The notes under the pieces: generated by a model
What the model was told of the DNA's origin: nothing
The model's input: only the letters and a program-made list of their open reading frames with translations
Database searches by the model: none
Part shown: in pieces, positions 49,593 to 59,010 of the stretch
Layout: every line of letters starts with the position of its first letter
Numbering within the stretch: the first letter of the stretch is position 1
Position numbers and translations under genes: made by a program
Source of the DNA: a bacterium
GTDB lineage: Bacteria; SZUA-79; Acidulodesulfobacterales; Acidulodesulfobacteraceae
NCBI GenBank assembly: GCA_021822485.1
Contig: JAKAQP010000004.1
Span: 1 to 64,000 of the forward strand
DNA length: 64,000 nucleotides
Reading direction: 5' to 3'

Positions 49593-49952
49593 TTAGTTTG
49601 ATTCATAAGCTTTTACAGCCGAAGAAATTTTATTAAGCACCGCTATTTTTTCGCCGACGGTTTCTTTCATACCGCCCAGCATATTGATAATTTTTTTATC
49701 CGATTCTATAATATAAGATAATTTATTTTGCATATCGGTTTTATAAACTTCTTCGTTTATGTTTTTAAATCCGCTTAAATCTAAATTTTCAAAGCGTATG
49801 TCGGATTTAAAAAACAGTTTCGTCAGCAAAACTTTTCTTTCGAATATTTTTTTTAAACTAACCGGATTTTCTCTTTTTTCGGATAAAATTAACATTATAT
49901 AATTATTCAATATAATAATATTATCGGCAATTTTTAATTTCAATAAATTCAT
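49593..49952 (-). CDS. Hypothetical small protein in the flagellar region
   Basis: Intact ORF collinear with the neighbouring gene; helical, no family recognised. Confidence 0.45.
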   Translation of the reverse strand: MNLLKLKIADNIIILNNYIMLILSEKRENPVSLKKIFERKVLLTKLFFKSDIRFENLDLSGFKNINEEVYKTDMQNKLSYIIESDKKIINMLGGMKETVGEKIAVLNKISSAVKAYESN

Positions 49953-50053
49953 TTTTTTATTTATTTTTATTTATTTTTATTTGCTTATTAATTATAATAA
50001 CTATTACAATTTTATAATATGATATAATATAAATCAACACAAAACGGAAAAAT

Positions 50054-50434
50054 ATGCAGAAAGTTAAAACCGACAAATTAAAAGCAGGGGACGTTCTGGC
50101 AAAAGATATAGTTTCCGAAAAAGGTATAACTGTTCTTAAAAAAGGAACGGAATTAACCGATAAATTTATAGAAAATATAAAAAAAATAAGCGGCGAATAT
50201 TCTTCTCCCGAAGAAATGCATATATTTATAGAAGGAACCGGCCGCGACCAGGAAAAAGATAATAAAATTTCCGTAGAAAATAAAGAGAAAATGGAAAAAG
50301 AGATAGCGTCTTTAGAAAAAAGATTTAAAAATATCGAAGGTTATGAATATATGAAGGAAATAAAAGACGCAATTAAAAATCAGATAATTAAATTTTACGG
50401 TGAAGCTCATCATTCAGAGGAACACGGCAAATGA
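50054..50434 (+). CDS. Hypothetical protein with DUF3391-like N-terminus
   Basis: VKTDKLKAGDVLAKDIVSEKGITVLKKGTELTDKFIENIKKI pattern seen N-terminal to HD-GYP domains; overlaps HDOD gene by 4 bp. Confidence 0.6.
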   Translation: MQKVKTDKLKAGDVLAKDIVSEKGITVLKKGTELTDKFIENIKKISGEYSSPEEMHIFIEGTGRDQEKDNKISVENKEKMEKEIASLEKRFKNIEGYEYMKEIKDAIKNQIIKFYGEAHHSEEHGK

Positions 50435-51336
50435 AAAAAATAGACAGCTTGGACAAATTAATAGCTGCCGTAAAAAAAACGGAAAATATACCTACCCTGC
50501 CTAAAGTTTTAACTAAAATTTCGGAAGAAATCGATAACGATAATTTTTCTATCAAAAATATCGGCGACTTGATGTCCCGCGACGTCAGCCTGTCCGCAAG
50601 AATATTAAAAATAGTCAACTCTCCTTTCTACGGGTTTCCGCAAAGAATATACAGCATTAACCATGCTATCGTACTTCTCGGCGCAAACGTCTTAAAGAGC
50701 ATCGTAATTTCTACATCGGTTTTCACCGCAATGAAAGAAGCTATGACCGGTCTTTCAGAACATTCCCTATTCTGCGCATTTACTTCTAAACATATAGCTC
50801 AAGAAATAAACAAAAACATAAAAAAAACCGGCGAAACCTGCAAATTAAAATCAAACGAAAAACAAAAACAGCAGCAAACTATAGACCCGGACAATATGTT
50901 TGCGGTCGGTTTACTGCATGACATAGGGAAAATAATTATAGCAACGACTTTTAAAGAAGATTTTAAAACTATATTGGAAATAGCGCAAAAAGAAGAAAAA
51001 CCTTTGGAAAAAGTCGAGCATGATATTCTCAATATATCTCACGACCAGCTGGGCTATATGCTGGTAAAAGAATGGAATCTTCCTTCCGCTATATATATAC
51101 CCATAAAATATCATCATAACCCCGCTCTTGCCGACGATTTTAAAAAAGAAACAGCGATATTAAACATTGCAGATTTTTTAACAAGGGCTATGGGGGTTGG
51201 ATTTTCAGGCTCCGCTTACTTAGAAAAAATAAATACCGATTCCATGAATATTTTAGGAATTAATATCGATTTTATAAAATCGGCGATAGAAGAAATTTAT
51301 CTGTACAAAGACGAACTGAATATATTCGACTGTTAA
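50431..51336 (+). CDS. HDOD domain protein
   Basis: IPTLPKVLTKISEEIDNDNFSIKNIGDLMSRDVSLSARILKIVNSPFYGFPQRIYSINHAIVLLG; LLHDIGKII. Confidence 0.93.
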   Translation: MKKIDSLDKLIAAVKKTENIPTLPKVLTKISEEIDNDNFSIKNIGDLMSRDVSLSARILKIVNSPFYGFPQRIYSINHAIVLLGANVLKSIVISTSVFTAMKEAMTGLSEHSLFCAFTSKHIAQEINKNIKKTGETCKLKSNEKQKQQQTIDPDNMFAVGLLHDIGKIIIATTFKEDFKTILEIAQKEEKPLEKVEHDILNISHDQLGYMLVKEWNLPSAIYIPIKYHHNPALADDFKKETAILNIADFLTRAMGVGFSGSAYLEKINTDSMNILGINIDFIKSAIEEIYLYKDELNIFDC

Positions 51337-51365
51337 TAAATAAAATAAAAATTGAATAATAATGC

Positions 51366-52376
51366 ATGAACAAAGAAAAAAATAAATCTTATAAAATATT
51401 TGCGGTACTCGACGAATCCGAAAAAAACTTTTATAAATCCTTTATAAAAGACGAACTAGAAGAATACAATATAATGATGTTCGATTCTTTTAACAGGGCA
51501 TATTATTCGGTTTACGCATCCCCGCCAAATTTAATTATAATAGTAATCGGTTCTATAATGCAAAAAAACGAACTTGAATACAAAAAAGAACTGAAAATGA
51601 TTAACGATATGCAGATAGACAACATGCTGAGCAATATTCCGATTCTTTTCGTTATTCCTCCTGATTTTGATTTTAAATCTATTGCCTCGTCGGAAAAATA
51701 TATCTTAAAAGATTACATTAAAGAACCATTAAGCAAAAACGAATTTAAATATAAGATAGAAAGCATAATAAAATCTTCTAAATCGGCATTAGACGCAAAT
51801 CCTCTTACTAAACTGCCCGGAAACTCGTCCATAATAGAATCGGTAAAAACCAAATTAGACGAAGATATCGATTTTGCTTTTGCTTATATCGATATAGACA
51901 ACTTTAAATCGTATAACGACAAATACGGTTTTTTGAGAGGCGACGAAGTTATAATGATGACCTCAAGGCTTATTGCTACTACCGTTTACGATATTTCCAA
52001 AGCAAAACGCAGAAATATCGAAAAACATGTATTTATCGGACATATAGGCGGGGACGATTTCATAATAATGTCCCACAACGACGACATATTGGAAATATCA
52101 AACAATATAATCGCTAATTTCGATAAAATAATCCTTTCTTTTTACGATAATACGGATAAAGAACGAGGATATATAGAAGCTTACGGAAGGCAAAAAAATC
52201 TTCAAAGATTTCCTATAATGAGCCTGTCTATAGCAATTATAGAAAACGTAAATAAAAAAATTACGCATTACGGACAGATAAGCGAAATAGCCTCAGGACT
52301 GAAACAAGCCGCAAAAGATATGTCCGGTTCAAATATAATAACCGACAGAAGAAAACCTGAAAACGGCGACGTTTAG
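51366..52376 (+). CDS. GGDEF-type diguanylate cyclase with degenerate receiver-like N-terminus
   Basis: AYIDIDNFKSYNDKYGFLRGDEVI...HIGGDDFIIM (GGDDF signature). Confidence 0.83.
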   Translation: MNKEKNKSYKIFAVLDESEKNFYKSFIKDELEEYNIMMFDSFNRAYYSVYASPPNLIIIVIGSIMQKNELEYKKELKMINDMQIDNMLSNIPILFVIPPDFDFKSIASSEKYILKDYIKEPLSKNEFKYKIESIIKSSKSALDANPLTKLPGNSSIIESVKTKLDEDIDFAFAYIDIDNFKSYNDKYGFLRGDEVIMMTSRLIATTVYDISKAKRRNIEKHVFIGHIGGDDFIIMSHNDDILEISNNIIANFDKIILSFYDNTDKERGYIEAYGRQKNLQRFPIMSLSIAIIENVNKKITHYGQISEIASGLKQAAKDMSGSNIITDRRKPENGDV

Positions 52377-52426
52377 TAATTTAAGATTAATGGATTCATG
52401 GATTAATTTTAGAAATTATTATTAAA

Positions 52427-52885
52427 TCATGATTTAACGGGATTTATGGGAAGTTTCTGTTTAACGTCGTATAAATCGTTATTTAAAACGGATTGTATAG
52501 CTTTCCGGCTTTTAACGTTGATTATTATCGGAGCTTTTAGATTAACCGTAGAGGAATATAAATCTTTAAAAACGGTTACTATAACGAATATAATAGCGTC
52601 GGTTTTATCTTTTAATCCTATAAGTTCTTTATCCTCTTCCGTAATACCCGCAGTATAATCCTTAAAGAAATAGTTCGGGTCGGCTACGATAAAGCAAAGT
52701 TTATCGTTTTCGATACTTTGCAGTATAAAAAAAGGAAGATTTTTTTCTTTATTTATATTTAATACGCAATATTTTTTTAAATCGTTAAATCCAAGTATAG
52801 GCCTAACGAATTCTAAAATTTTCGATTTTTCTACCGCAACCCCTTCGGGATAATATATACTTTTTACTAAAATTTCGGAATCCAT
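52427..52885 (-). CDS. fliW: Flagellar assembly factor FliW
   Basis: PILGFNDLKKYCVLN...PFFILQSIENDKLCFIVADPNYFFKDY; adjacent to csrA. Confidence 0.92.
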   Translation of the reverse strand: MDSEILVKSIYYPEGVAVEKSKILEFVRPILGFNDLKKYCVLNINKEKNLPFFILQSIENDKLCFIVADPNYFFKDYTAGITEEDKELIGLKDKTDAIIFVIVTVFKDLYSSTVNLKAPIIINVKSRKAIQSVLNNDLYDVKQKLPINPVKS

Positions 52886-52902
52886 TAATTATAAAACTCC
52901 TT

Positions 52903-53226
52903 TTATATTTTTTTATTTTTATCCGGTGATAAAGCGTTTAAATTGTTAATTCCGTTTAACTGGACGAACTTTTTAAAATTATTTAAGTTATTAATCTCAT
53001 TCAGTTCGTTAAGTTCGTTCAAACCCGATATATCGTCTAAGCTGACTGCCGAAGCGTTTATATTTTCGTTCTTAATTATATCGTAAAGTTCTTTTCTTAA
53101 AATATTTATTGATTTAGGAGCGTTTATTCCTATTTTTACGCTGCTCCCCGACACAGATAATACTTCTATAGTTACGTCATCGCCGATTTTAATGCTCTCT
53201 CCGGCCTTTCTCGTAAGAATCAGCAT
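52903..53226 (-). CDS. csrA: Carbon storage regulator CsrA with C-terminal extension
   Basis: [49 protein letters not shown]. Confidence 0.95.
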   Translation of the reverse strand: MLILTRKAGESIKIGDDVTIEVLSVSGSSVKIGINAPKSINILRKELYDIIKNENINASAVSLDDISGLNELNELNEINNLNNFKKFVQLNGINNLNALSPDKNKKI

Positions 53227-53387
53227 GATTAAAATTATTTATTATATTATATGATATATGATATTTTTATTGTTTTGTATTGCTTTTTATTGCATATTGT
53301 TTATCGTTAAGAGGCTTTTCTTATATATACTCTTATATTATATACTATAGCATATAATAAGTATAGAGCATATAGTGAACATATGGC

Positions 53388-54398
53388 TTATTTTAAATAC
53401 TGGAGAAGCATAGGCGTAAGCGAAGTAATATCAGACGAGGCTTCAAGCGTAGCCTGATATGAATTTTGAGCCTGCGTAAGATTAGTCATGGCCTGCGCTA
53501 CGTTCACGTCCTGCGTCTGACTTAGGAGTTGGGAAATATTTGTCAAAACGGTCTGATAGCTCGTCTGCTGTTCATTAAGCCTCTCGGTTACGGTTCCTAT
53601 AGTCGCCTGCGCGGCAGTCATAGTGCTTAATCCGTTCTGTATGCCTTGAATAATAGATGAGGAATTTTGCTGATACACGTTATTCTGAAGTTCTGACTGA
53701 AAAAGCGAAAGGACGGAAATGAGACCGGAGGGAACAGCGTTTGTGGGTTTTGCAGATGTAGAAGTAGATTTAGGGTCGTTTCCGAATATAGCATCGGCGG
53801 TAAGCGTAGGCGTTACCGTTTCATTTTGGGTTATCTGATAATTCTGGCTCGTATCCGTTCCTTGATAGGTGTAAACGCTAAATTTTACGGGAGTATTTGT
53901 ACCTGAAACAGTTGCTGCGGAATAGTAAGACGTTGACGACGAATATGCCGAAGATAAATTAAGATTGGTCCCGGTAAAAAGATTTTGTCCGTTATAGGAG
54001 GTATCCGCATACTGCGTAAGTTCGTTAATCATCTGCCCTACCTGCTGGGCTGCCGCCTGATTATTTGCAGGAGTATTCGACCCGTTTGCCATTTCGACGG
54101 CAAGAGAATTTGCCTGATTTACCACGTTCATCGCATTTGTTATTGTAGAAGAAGCTAAAGAACCGATATTGCCGGCGATACTAACGTTTGAATTGTACTG
54201 CGTGACGAGTGCAGTACTGTTGTTATACGACAAAACGTTAACCATGCCGCCAGGATTATCCTGCGGCGACATAATCTGCAAACCGCTCGAAATCTCGTCC
54301 TGAAGGTTATATACGTTGGTAGATTCGTTAGACAACTCGTTATTAATGTTATTGTATATCATGCTATTAGTTATCTGTATCATTTTATTTGCCTCCAA
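53388..54398 (-). CDS. flgL: Flagellar hook-associated protein FlgL
   Basis: QITNSMIYNNINNELSNESTNVYNLQDEISSGLQIMSPQDNPGG; C-term QAMTNLTQAQNSYQATLEASS. Confidence 0.92.
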   Translation of the reverse strand: MEANKMIQITNSMIYNNINNELSNESTNVYNLQDEISSGLQIMSPQDNPGGMVNVLSYNNSTALVTQYNSNVSIAGNIGSLASSTITNAMNVVNQANSLAVEMANGSNTPANNQAAAQQVGQMINELTQYADTSYNGQNLFTGTNLNLSSAYSSSTSYYSAATVSGTNTPVKFSVYTYQGTDTSQNYQITQNETVTPTLTADAIFGNDPKSTSTSAKPTNAVPSGLISVLSLFQSELQNNVYQQNSSSIIQGIQNGLSTMTAAQATIGTVTERLNEQQTSYQTVLTNISQLLSQTQDVNVAQAMTNLTQAQNSYQATLEASSDITSLTPMLLQYLK

Positions 54399-54417
54399 AC
54401 ACTTTTTTTGACGCTTT

Positions 54418-54508
54418 GGATAAAGGTGTCAGATTAATTTTCCGCGAATAACTTTAAACTAAGATTGAACGTCTCTTATGCGGAAAATAAAATCTGACAC
54501 CTTTATCC
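54418..54508. repeat. MITE/REP-like inverted-repeat element (copy 3, between flgK and flgL)
   Basis: GGATAAAGGTGTCAGATTAATTTTCCGC...GCGGAAAATAAAATCTGACACCTTTATCC; long matching terminal arms. Confidence 0.88.
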
Positions 54509-54532
54509 TTTATGTCTTTTATCGCTATATAC

Positions 54533-54583
54533 CCTCAGGTGCAGACGAGAGTAAGAGAATAAATAAATCTGACACCTTTTTTT
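54533..54583 (-). repeat. REP-like element (reverse complement GGTGTCAGATTTATTTATTCTCTTACTCTCGTCTGC...)
   Basis: Homologous to 18178..18230 and reverse complement of 62435..62490. Confidence 0.6.
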
Positions 54584-54611
54584 GTCATTCCCGCGCAGGC
54601 GGGAATCCAGT
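54584..54611. repeat. Short palindromic REP-like element GTCATTCCCGCGCAGGCGGGAATCCAG
   Basis: Hairpin ATTCCCGC / GCGGGAAT. Confidence 0.65.
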
Positions 54612-54621
54612 CTTTTATTAA

Positions 54622-56820
54622 TTACGGCACCGTGCTTAAAAGCGCCGTCATAATTGCCTGAACGGAGCTTGTAATTGCCGCCGCCGCCTGATACGAATTC
54701 TGGTAATTGACGAGGTTCGTCATCTGCTGGTTCATATTTACTCCGACGAACGATTGGAGCTGATTCTGCAAATTCGTCAAAACCGACGTCGAATTTGTAT
54801 AGTTTGTGTTAGCGTTCTGAGCCTGCGTTCCGATATTTGAAACTATATTTGAATAATACGTCGAAATAGTCGAACTAGTCCCGTTAATAGGCAGATTGTT
54901 ATTTTGAAGCGCGCCGAGGGCAAGCGCGTTTTCGTTATTGCCTGATAAACCGGCAGAATTCATATTGGATAGGGTCATAGATGTTAAATCATTACTATTA
55001 AGATTTGAGCCGTTCGTAGTAACTGACTTAGATGGACTTAAAATGTCTGCAGTGAATGAATCATTTTTGACTGGTGAACCAGTTATGGTAACATGAAAAT
55101 TTTCTGGTTGACTGCCGTTAGAAACGGAACTAGAAGTTGATGGCGGATTACCAAAAAAAATAGAATATTCGGGTTGACCTGACGAATTTGTCGTAATTGG
55201 TATATTATTTATTTTTTGAGTTAAGTTTGTAGTATTGTTGGTTATTTGAAAATCAGCATTACTTGAAGACGAACCCTGACCTAAATATGTTATAGTATAT
55301 TGTCCACCCATATTGCTAGTACTTGAACTTGGGGAAGGATACGGATTAATAACCGCTCCGGCGCTAATAGTTCCGTCGCCGGTATTGTTAGGATTAACCG
55401 CTGTTGAAACGGCTGATGCTGCCGCTACTTGAGATGTCGTCAAGTTAGGATTGACCGCCATAGTAAAAGCAGGGGCGGTTGTCAATTGATTGACGGTAAA
55501 AGTGTCTGTACTTGCCGGAGCACCTCCAGTAGCATTTGGTGCTATAGAAGTAGCAGAAGGCACAGGCACGGCAGTAGTAGTTATATTTACCGATACCCCG
55601 TCAAAGTTAAGCGTATATACATTTTGCCCGTATTTATTCTGGGTCGGAGTTACTGTTTGAGGGGCAATTTTATTTGATGAATTAGTATTGTCGGTTATGT
55701 TAAAAGTTGCACTTGTAGAAGAAGAACTTGAAAGTTGTATCGTATATTTATCCCCCGTCAAATCCGCGGGATTAGTTACCATGCCGGTAGATATTGTGGC
55801 ATCGGTTGCAGTTGTAGACGTCGTCAAATCCGGTTTAAAGAAATAATTCCCCGTCGAACCGTCCAAACCGTAACCGTTGTATTGCAGGGAATTTACGTTA
55901 TCCGTTACGGAAGCCGCAAGGGAATTAAGCTGGTTTATGTAAGACGGCGCTACGTTTTGTTCAAGATTTACGTATGCACCCAGAGTGCCGCCGGTTACCT
56001 GGCTTGTTACCGACTGGGCGGAGCCGTCGGGTCCTGTCCACATTACGTCTAAGTTTGAAGCATTAGACGGGTCCACCTGCGTAGAAAGATTAAAAGAAGT
56101 ATCGCTCGATACTAGCGGCACGTTGCCGAGTGCTATATTTGTTTTTCCGTTATTATTGGTATAATATGAAATATTTACAAGTTTGGAAAGACTGTTTATG
56201 GCGTTTGCTTGTTCATCCTGCAGTTCGTTTGCGTTACTGCCCGCGTTAATAGCATAAGTAATCTGTTTATTAAGACCGGCAATCTGCGTAGTTAAATTGT
56301 TTATTTCAGGAATTAAACCCTGTATAGAATTATTTGTTGATGCTACCGTGTTTTGAATAGTCGTATATGCATTGTTTATAGAACCGGTAAGCGACTGAGC
56401 GTCGGATAATAAAGCCGTTCTCTGCGAAGTATTAGAGGGATTGTTAGCAACGTTTTGAAAATCGTTGAAAAACTTCGAAATTTGAGAACTGAAACCGGAA
56501 CCCGTCTGGTCGTTGAACAGATTCTGAATTTGGTCCAAACCCTGATATAACGTTGTATAATAGCTGTTTTGTCCCGTTTCGTTGTTTACTTCCGACTGTA
56601 CGAAATTATCGGTGCTTCTTTGAACTTGATTGACGTTTACGCCGGTGCCGTATGTATAAGGAGCTCCTACTACCGCCGGAGCTTCTGTTTCTATCGGGGT
56701 TTCGCTGTTGTAAAACGGCGTATTGACGTTCGCTACGTTCTGCGAAACCGTGTTCATAGCCGCCGTATTGGCGTTCATAGCCGAGTCTGCAATATCGAGT
56801 ATATTATTGACGGTTATCAT
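54622..56820 (-). CDS. flgK: Flagellar hook-associated protein FlgK
   Basis: DIADSAMNANTAAMNTVSQNVANVNTPFYNSETP; C-term SFVGVNMNQQMTNLVNYQNSYQAAAAITSSVQAIMTALL. Confidence 0.93.
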   Translation of the reverse strand: MITVNNILDIADSAMNANTAAMNTVSQNVANVNTPFYNSETPIETEAPAVVGAPYTYGTGVNVNQVQRSTDNFVQSEVNNETGQNSYYTTLYQGLDQIQNLFNDQTGSGFSSQISKFFNDFQNVANNPSNTSQRTALLSDAQSLTGSINNAYTTIQNTVASTNNSIQGLIPEINNLTTQIAGLNKQITYAINAGSNANELQDEQANAINSLSKLVNISYYTNNNGKTNIALGNVPLVSSDTSFNLSTQVDPSNASNLDVMWTGPDGSAQSVTSQVTGGTLGAYVNLEQNVAPSYINQLNSLAASVTDNVNSLQYNGYGLDGSTGNYFFKPDLTTSTTATDATISTGMVTNPADLTGDKYTIQLSSSSSTSATFNITDNTNSSNKIAPQTVTPTQNKYGQNVYTLNFDGVSVNITTTAVPVPSATSIAPNATGGAPASTDTFTVNQLTTAPAFTMAVNPNLTTSQVAAASAVSTAVNPNNTGDGTISAGAVINPYPSPSSSTSNMGGQYTITYLGQGSSSSNADFQITNNTTNLTQKINNIPITTNSSGQPEYSIFFGNPPSTSSSVSNGSQPENFHVTITGSPVKNDSFTADILSPSKSVTTNGSNLNSNDLTSMTLSNMNSAGLSGNNENALALGALQNNNLPINGTSSTISTYYSNIVSNIGTQAQNANTNYTNSTSVLTNLQNQLQSFVGVNMNQQMTNLVNYQNSYQAAAAITSSVQAIMTALLSTVP

Positions 56821-56822
56821 TT

Positions 56823-57284
56823 TTATATCCTCACGCCGGATTTCATTAAAACGTTCTTTAAAGGAGAAAACGATGCATTGTTTGAACCGGATCTGTTGTA
56901 AATAGAATTTCTTTTAAAAGCATCCGTAATAAAAGAAATGGTCAGCTGGTTATAGTTTATATTTTTTCTGATCAAAGAAGAAAATGCTTCGTTAATCTTG
57001 GAAAGTTCGTAAATTTCAGCTTTTATAATTTCTTTAATTTCTTCGGCTCCGTCGTCGTTTCCTTTTGAAACTTCGTCATCCTGCTTAGATAAAAATATAC
57101 CGGATTCTTTTATTTTTTCGGTTATTTCCTTTAAAATAGCACCTTTTTTTTCAAATAAGCTTATATTGCTTAAAGGATTAAAACTTGTTTTTAAAACGCT
57201 ATAGCAACCGGAAAGCTCGCTTTTTAATTTAAGAACGATATCTAAAAGTTCTTCGTATGTTTTTAATTTAGTTTCGTTTTTCAT
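56823..57284 (-). CDS. flgN: FlgN-like flagellar chaperone
   Basis: Position between flgM and flgK; helical FlgN-like pattern. Confidence 0.6.
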   Translation of the reverse strand: MKNETKLKTYEELLDIVLKLKSELSGCYSVLKTSFNPLSNISLFEKKGAILKEITEKIKESGIFLSKQDDEVSKGNDDGAEEIKEIIKAEIYELSKINEAFSSLIRKNINYNQLTISFITDAFKRNSIYNRSGSNNASFSPLKNVLMKSGVRI

Positions 57285-57348
57285 AGTTTTGATATATATA
57301 ATTTATATTCTGTCTTATGCTTAATTTTATATATAAATTACTACGTTA

Positions 57349-57645
57349 TTATTCGCCGAAAATATTTAGCGAATTAATCAAGCCTTCGGCTATTTTTGAA
57401 CTGTCCGCATACGTGCCGGAAGCTATTTTTTGAATTATATCGTTAATTTTAGACGGAGAAGACGTTTCGGAAGAATCTATCTGCCCTTTTAAATTACTAA
57501 TGAAAGCCGCGTCTCCCGATATGCTTACTTTATCGGAAGAAGACTGGACGTTTTCAGATGAAAGAGTATCTTTTTTCTTCTGAACGTTCCCGTTTTGTAT
57601 AATCTCGCCGACTACAGGCGTTACGTTTGAAATTTCGATTGCCAT
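57349..57645 (-). CDS. flgM: Anti-sigma-28 factor FlgM
   Basis: SSDKVSISGDAAFISNLKGQID...KINDIIQKIASGTYADSSKIAEGLINSL typical FlgM C-terminus. Confidence 0.87.
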   Translation of the reverse strand: MAIEISNVTPVVGEIIQNGNVQKKKDTLSSENVQSSSDKVSISGDAAFISNLKGQIDSSETSSPSKINDIIQKIASGTYADSSKIAEGLINSLNIFGE

Positions 57646-57829
57646 AATTATATACCTTCTTAAAATTTAAGATATTTTACTTTCTTGTATATAACAATCG
57701 GCATTTTCAAACCGTAACTTTAATTTTGCCTCCTATAATACATATAGTAATAAGTTAAGTAAATTATGTTATCTGGTTCTATGCTTTTTTGATAATAAAT
57801 TAATTTATACATTTTAATTTTATAAATTT

Positions 57830-58903
57830 TTATATAACTTTTATTTCGGCGGACAGCGCTCCCGCGGCTTTTATAGATTCCAGCATTGAAATAATACTTG
57901 AGGTAGAAGCTCCTACCGCATTAAGGGCTTTTACGAGATTAGCAACGGTTAAGCCTTTCTTTAAATAAAAAGCGTTTGGCGTTCTTTTCCCGTTTATTTT
58001 AAGCGTAATATTCCTGTTTGATACGGCAACCGGGTTTATTTTTATATTGCCGCCCATCACTACCGTTCCAGACCTTTCGTCAATAACTATGATTGCTTTA
58101 GAATGAGTTTTTACGTTTATAGCGTTAACGACGGATACGAACTGAGATACATTTCCTGAATAAGAAGCCGGAACTGCGACTTCTATGCTTGCTGAATTTA
58201 AAGGCTTTGCGGTTCCTTTTCCGATTTTTGCGTTTATGGCGGCGGCTATTCTTGACGAATTGGTAAAACTTGGGTTTTTAAGAATAAGTCTGACGGTTTT
58301 AAAAGTATTTAAACCGATAGAAACTCCCTTTTCTACTATTCCGCCGTTATCTATAATGCCTGCAGTTTGAAAATTCTGCGATACAGGAACGTAACCCGGA
58401 AGAGGCATAACGTTTTGAGCCGCAACGCTTCCGCCGGTCGAAATAGAGCCCTGCGCAAGGGCGTAAACTTTTCCGTTAGGACCTTTTAGCGGCGTCATAA
58501 GCAAAACCCCTCCTTCTATGCTTTCCGCATTGCCGATAGCGCTGACTGTAACGTTTATCTTTTCGCCCGGAACGGCAAACGGCGGAAGTTCGGCCGTTAC
58601 CATGACGGCGGCGGTATCCCTGATTTCGTAAAGAGAAGCTTCGTTAGTATTAATGCCGAGTTTAGACAGCATGGTAACTATTGACTGCTGGGTAACGTTA
58701 ACGCCCCACTGGTCGCCGGTGCCGTCGAGGCCTGTAACTAAACCGTAGCCTACTATAGGATTACTCATCGCTCCATAAACGGAAGTAATGTTGCCTATTG
58801 TAGCGGCGTAAGAAGAATTAGGAGCAAAAAAGATATCTGTCGTTAAGCCCCAAAACAGGAAGAGCAGAAAAGCTAAAGATATTAATAATATTTTTTTATT
58901 CAT
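57830..58903 (-). CDS. flgI: Flagellar P-ring protein FlgI
   Basis: NPIVGYGLVTGLDGTGDQWG, VTAELPPFAVPGEKINVTVSAIGNAES, IVIDERSGTVVMGGNIKINPVAVS. Confidence 0.96.
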   Translation of the reverse strand: MNKKILLISLAFLLFLFWGLTTDIFFAPNSSYAATIGNITSVYGAMSNPIVGYGLVTGLDGTGDQWGVNVTQQSIVTMLSKLGINTNEASLYEIRDTAAVMVTAELPPFAVPGEKINVTVSAIGNAESIEGGVLLMTPLKGPNGKVYALAQGSISTGGSVAAQNVMPLPGYVPVSQNFQTAGIIDNGGIVEKGVSIGLNTFKTVRLILKNPSFTNSSRIAAAINAKIGKGTAKPLNSASIEVAVPASYSGNVSQFVSVVNAINVKTHSKAIIVIDERSGTVVMGGNIKINPVAVSNRNITLKINGKRTPNAFYLKKGLTVANLVKALNAVGASTSSIISMLESIKAAGALSAEIKVI

Positions 58904-59010
58904 TTATTATTGCGGCCTCCAAAAATTATTGCAATATATATCTTATATTTATATATCTCAAACCTTCACTTAGTAAATATTTATATTGCTTTTAAGCAAT
59001 CCTTATTCTG

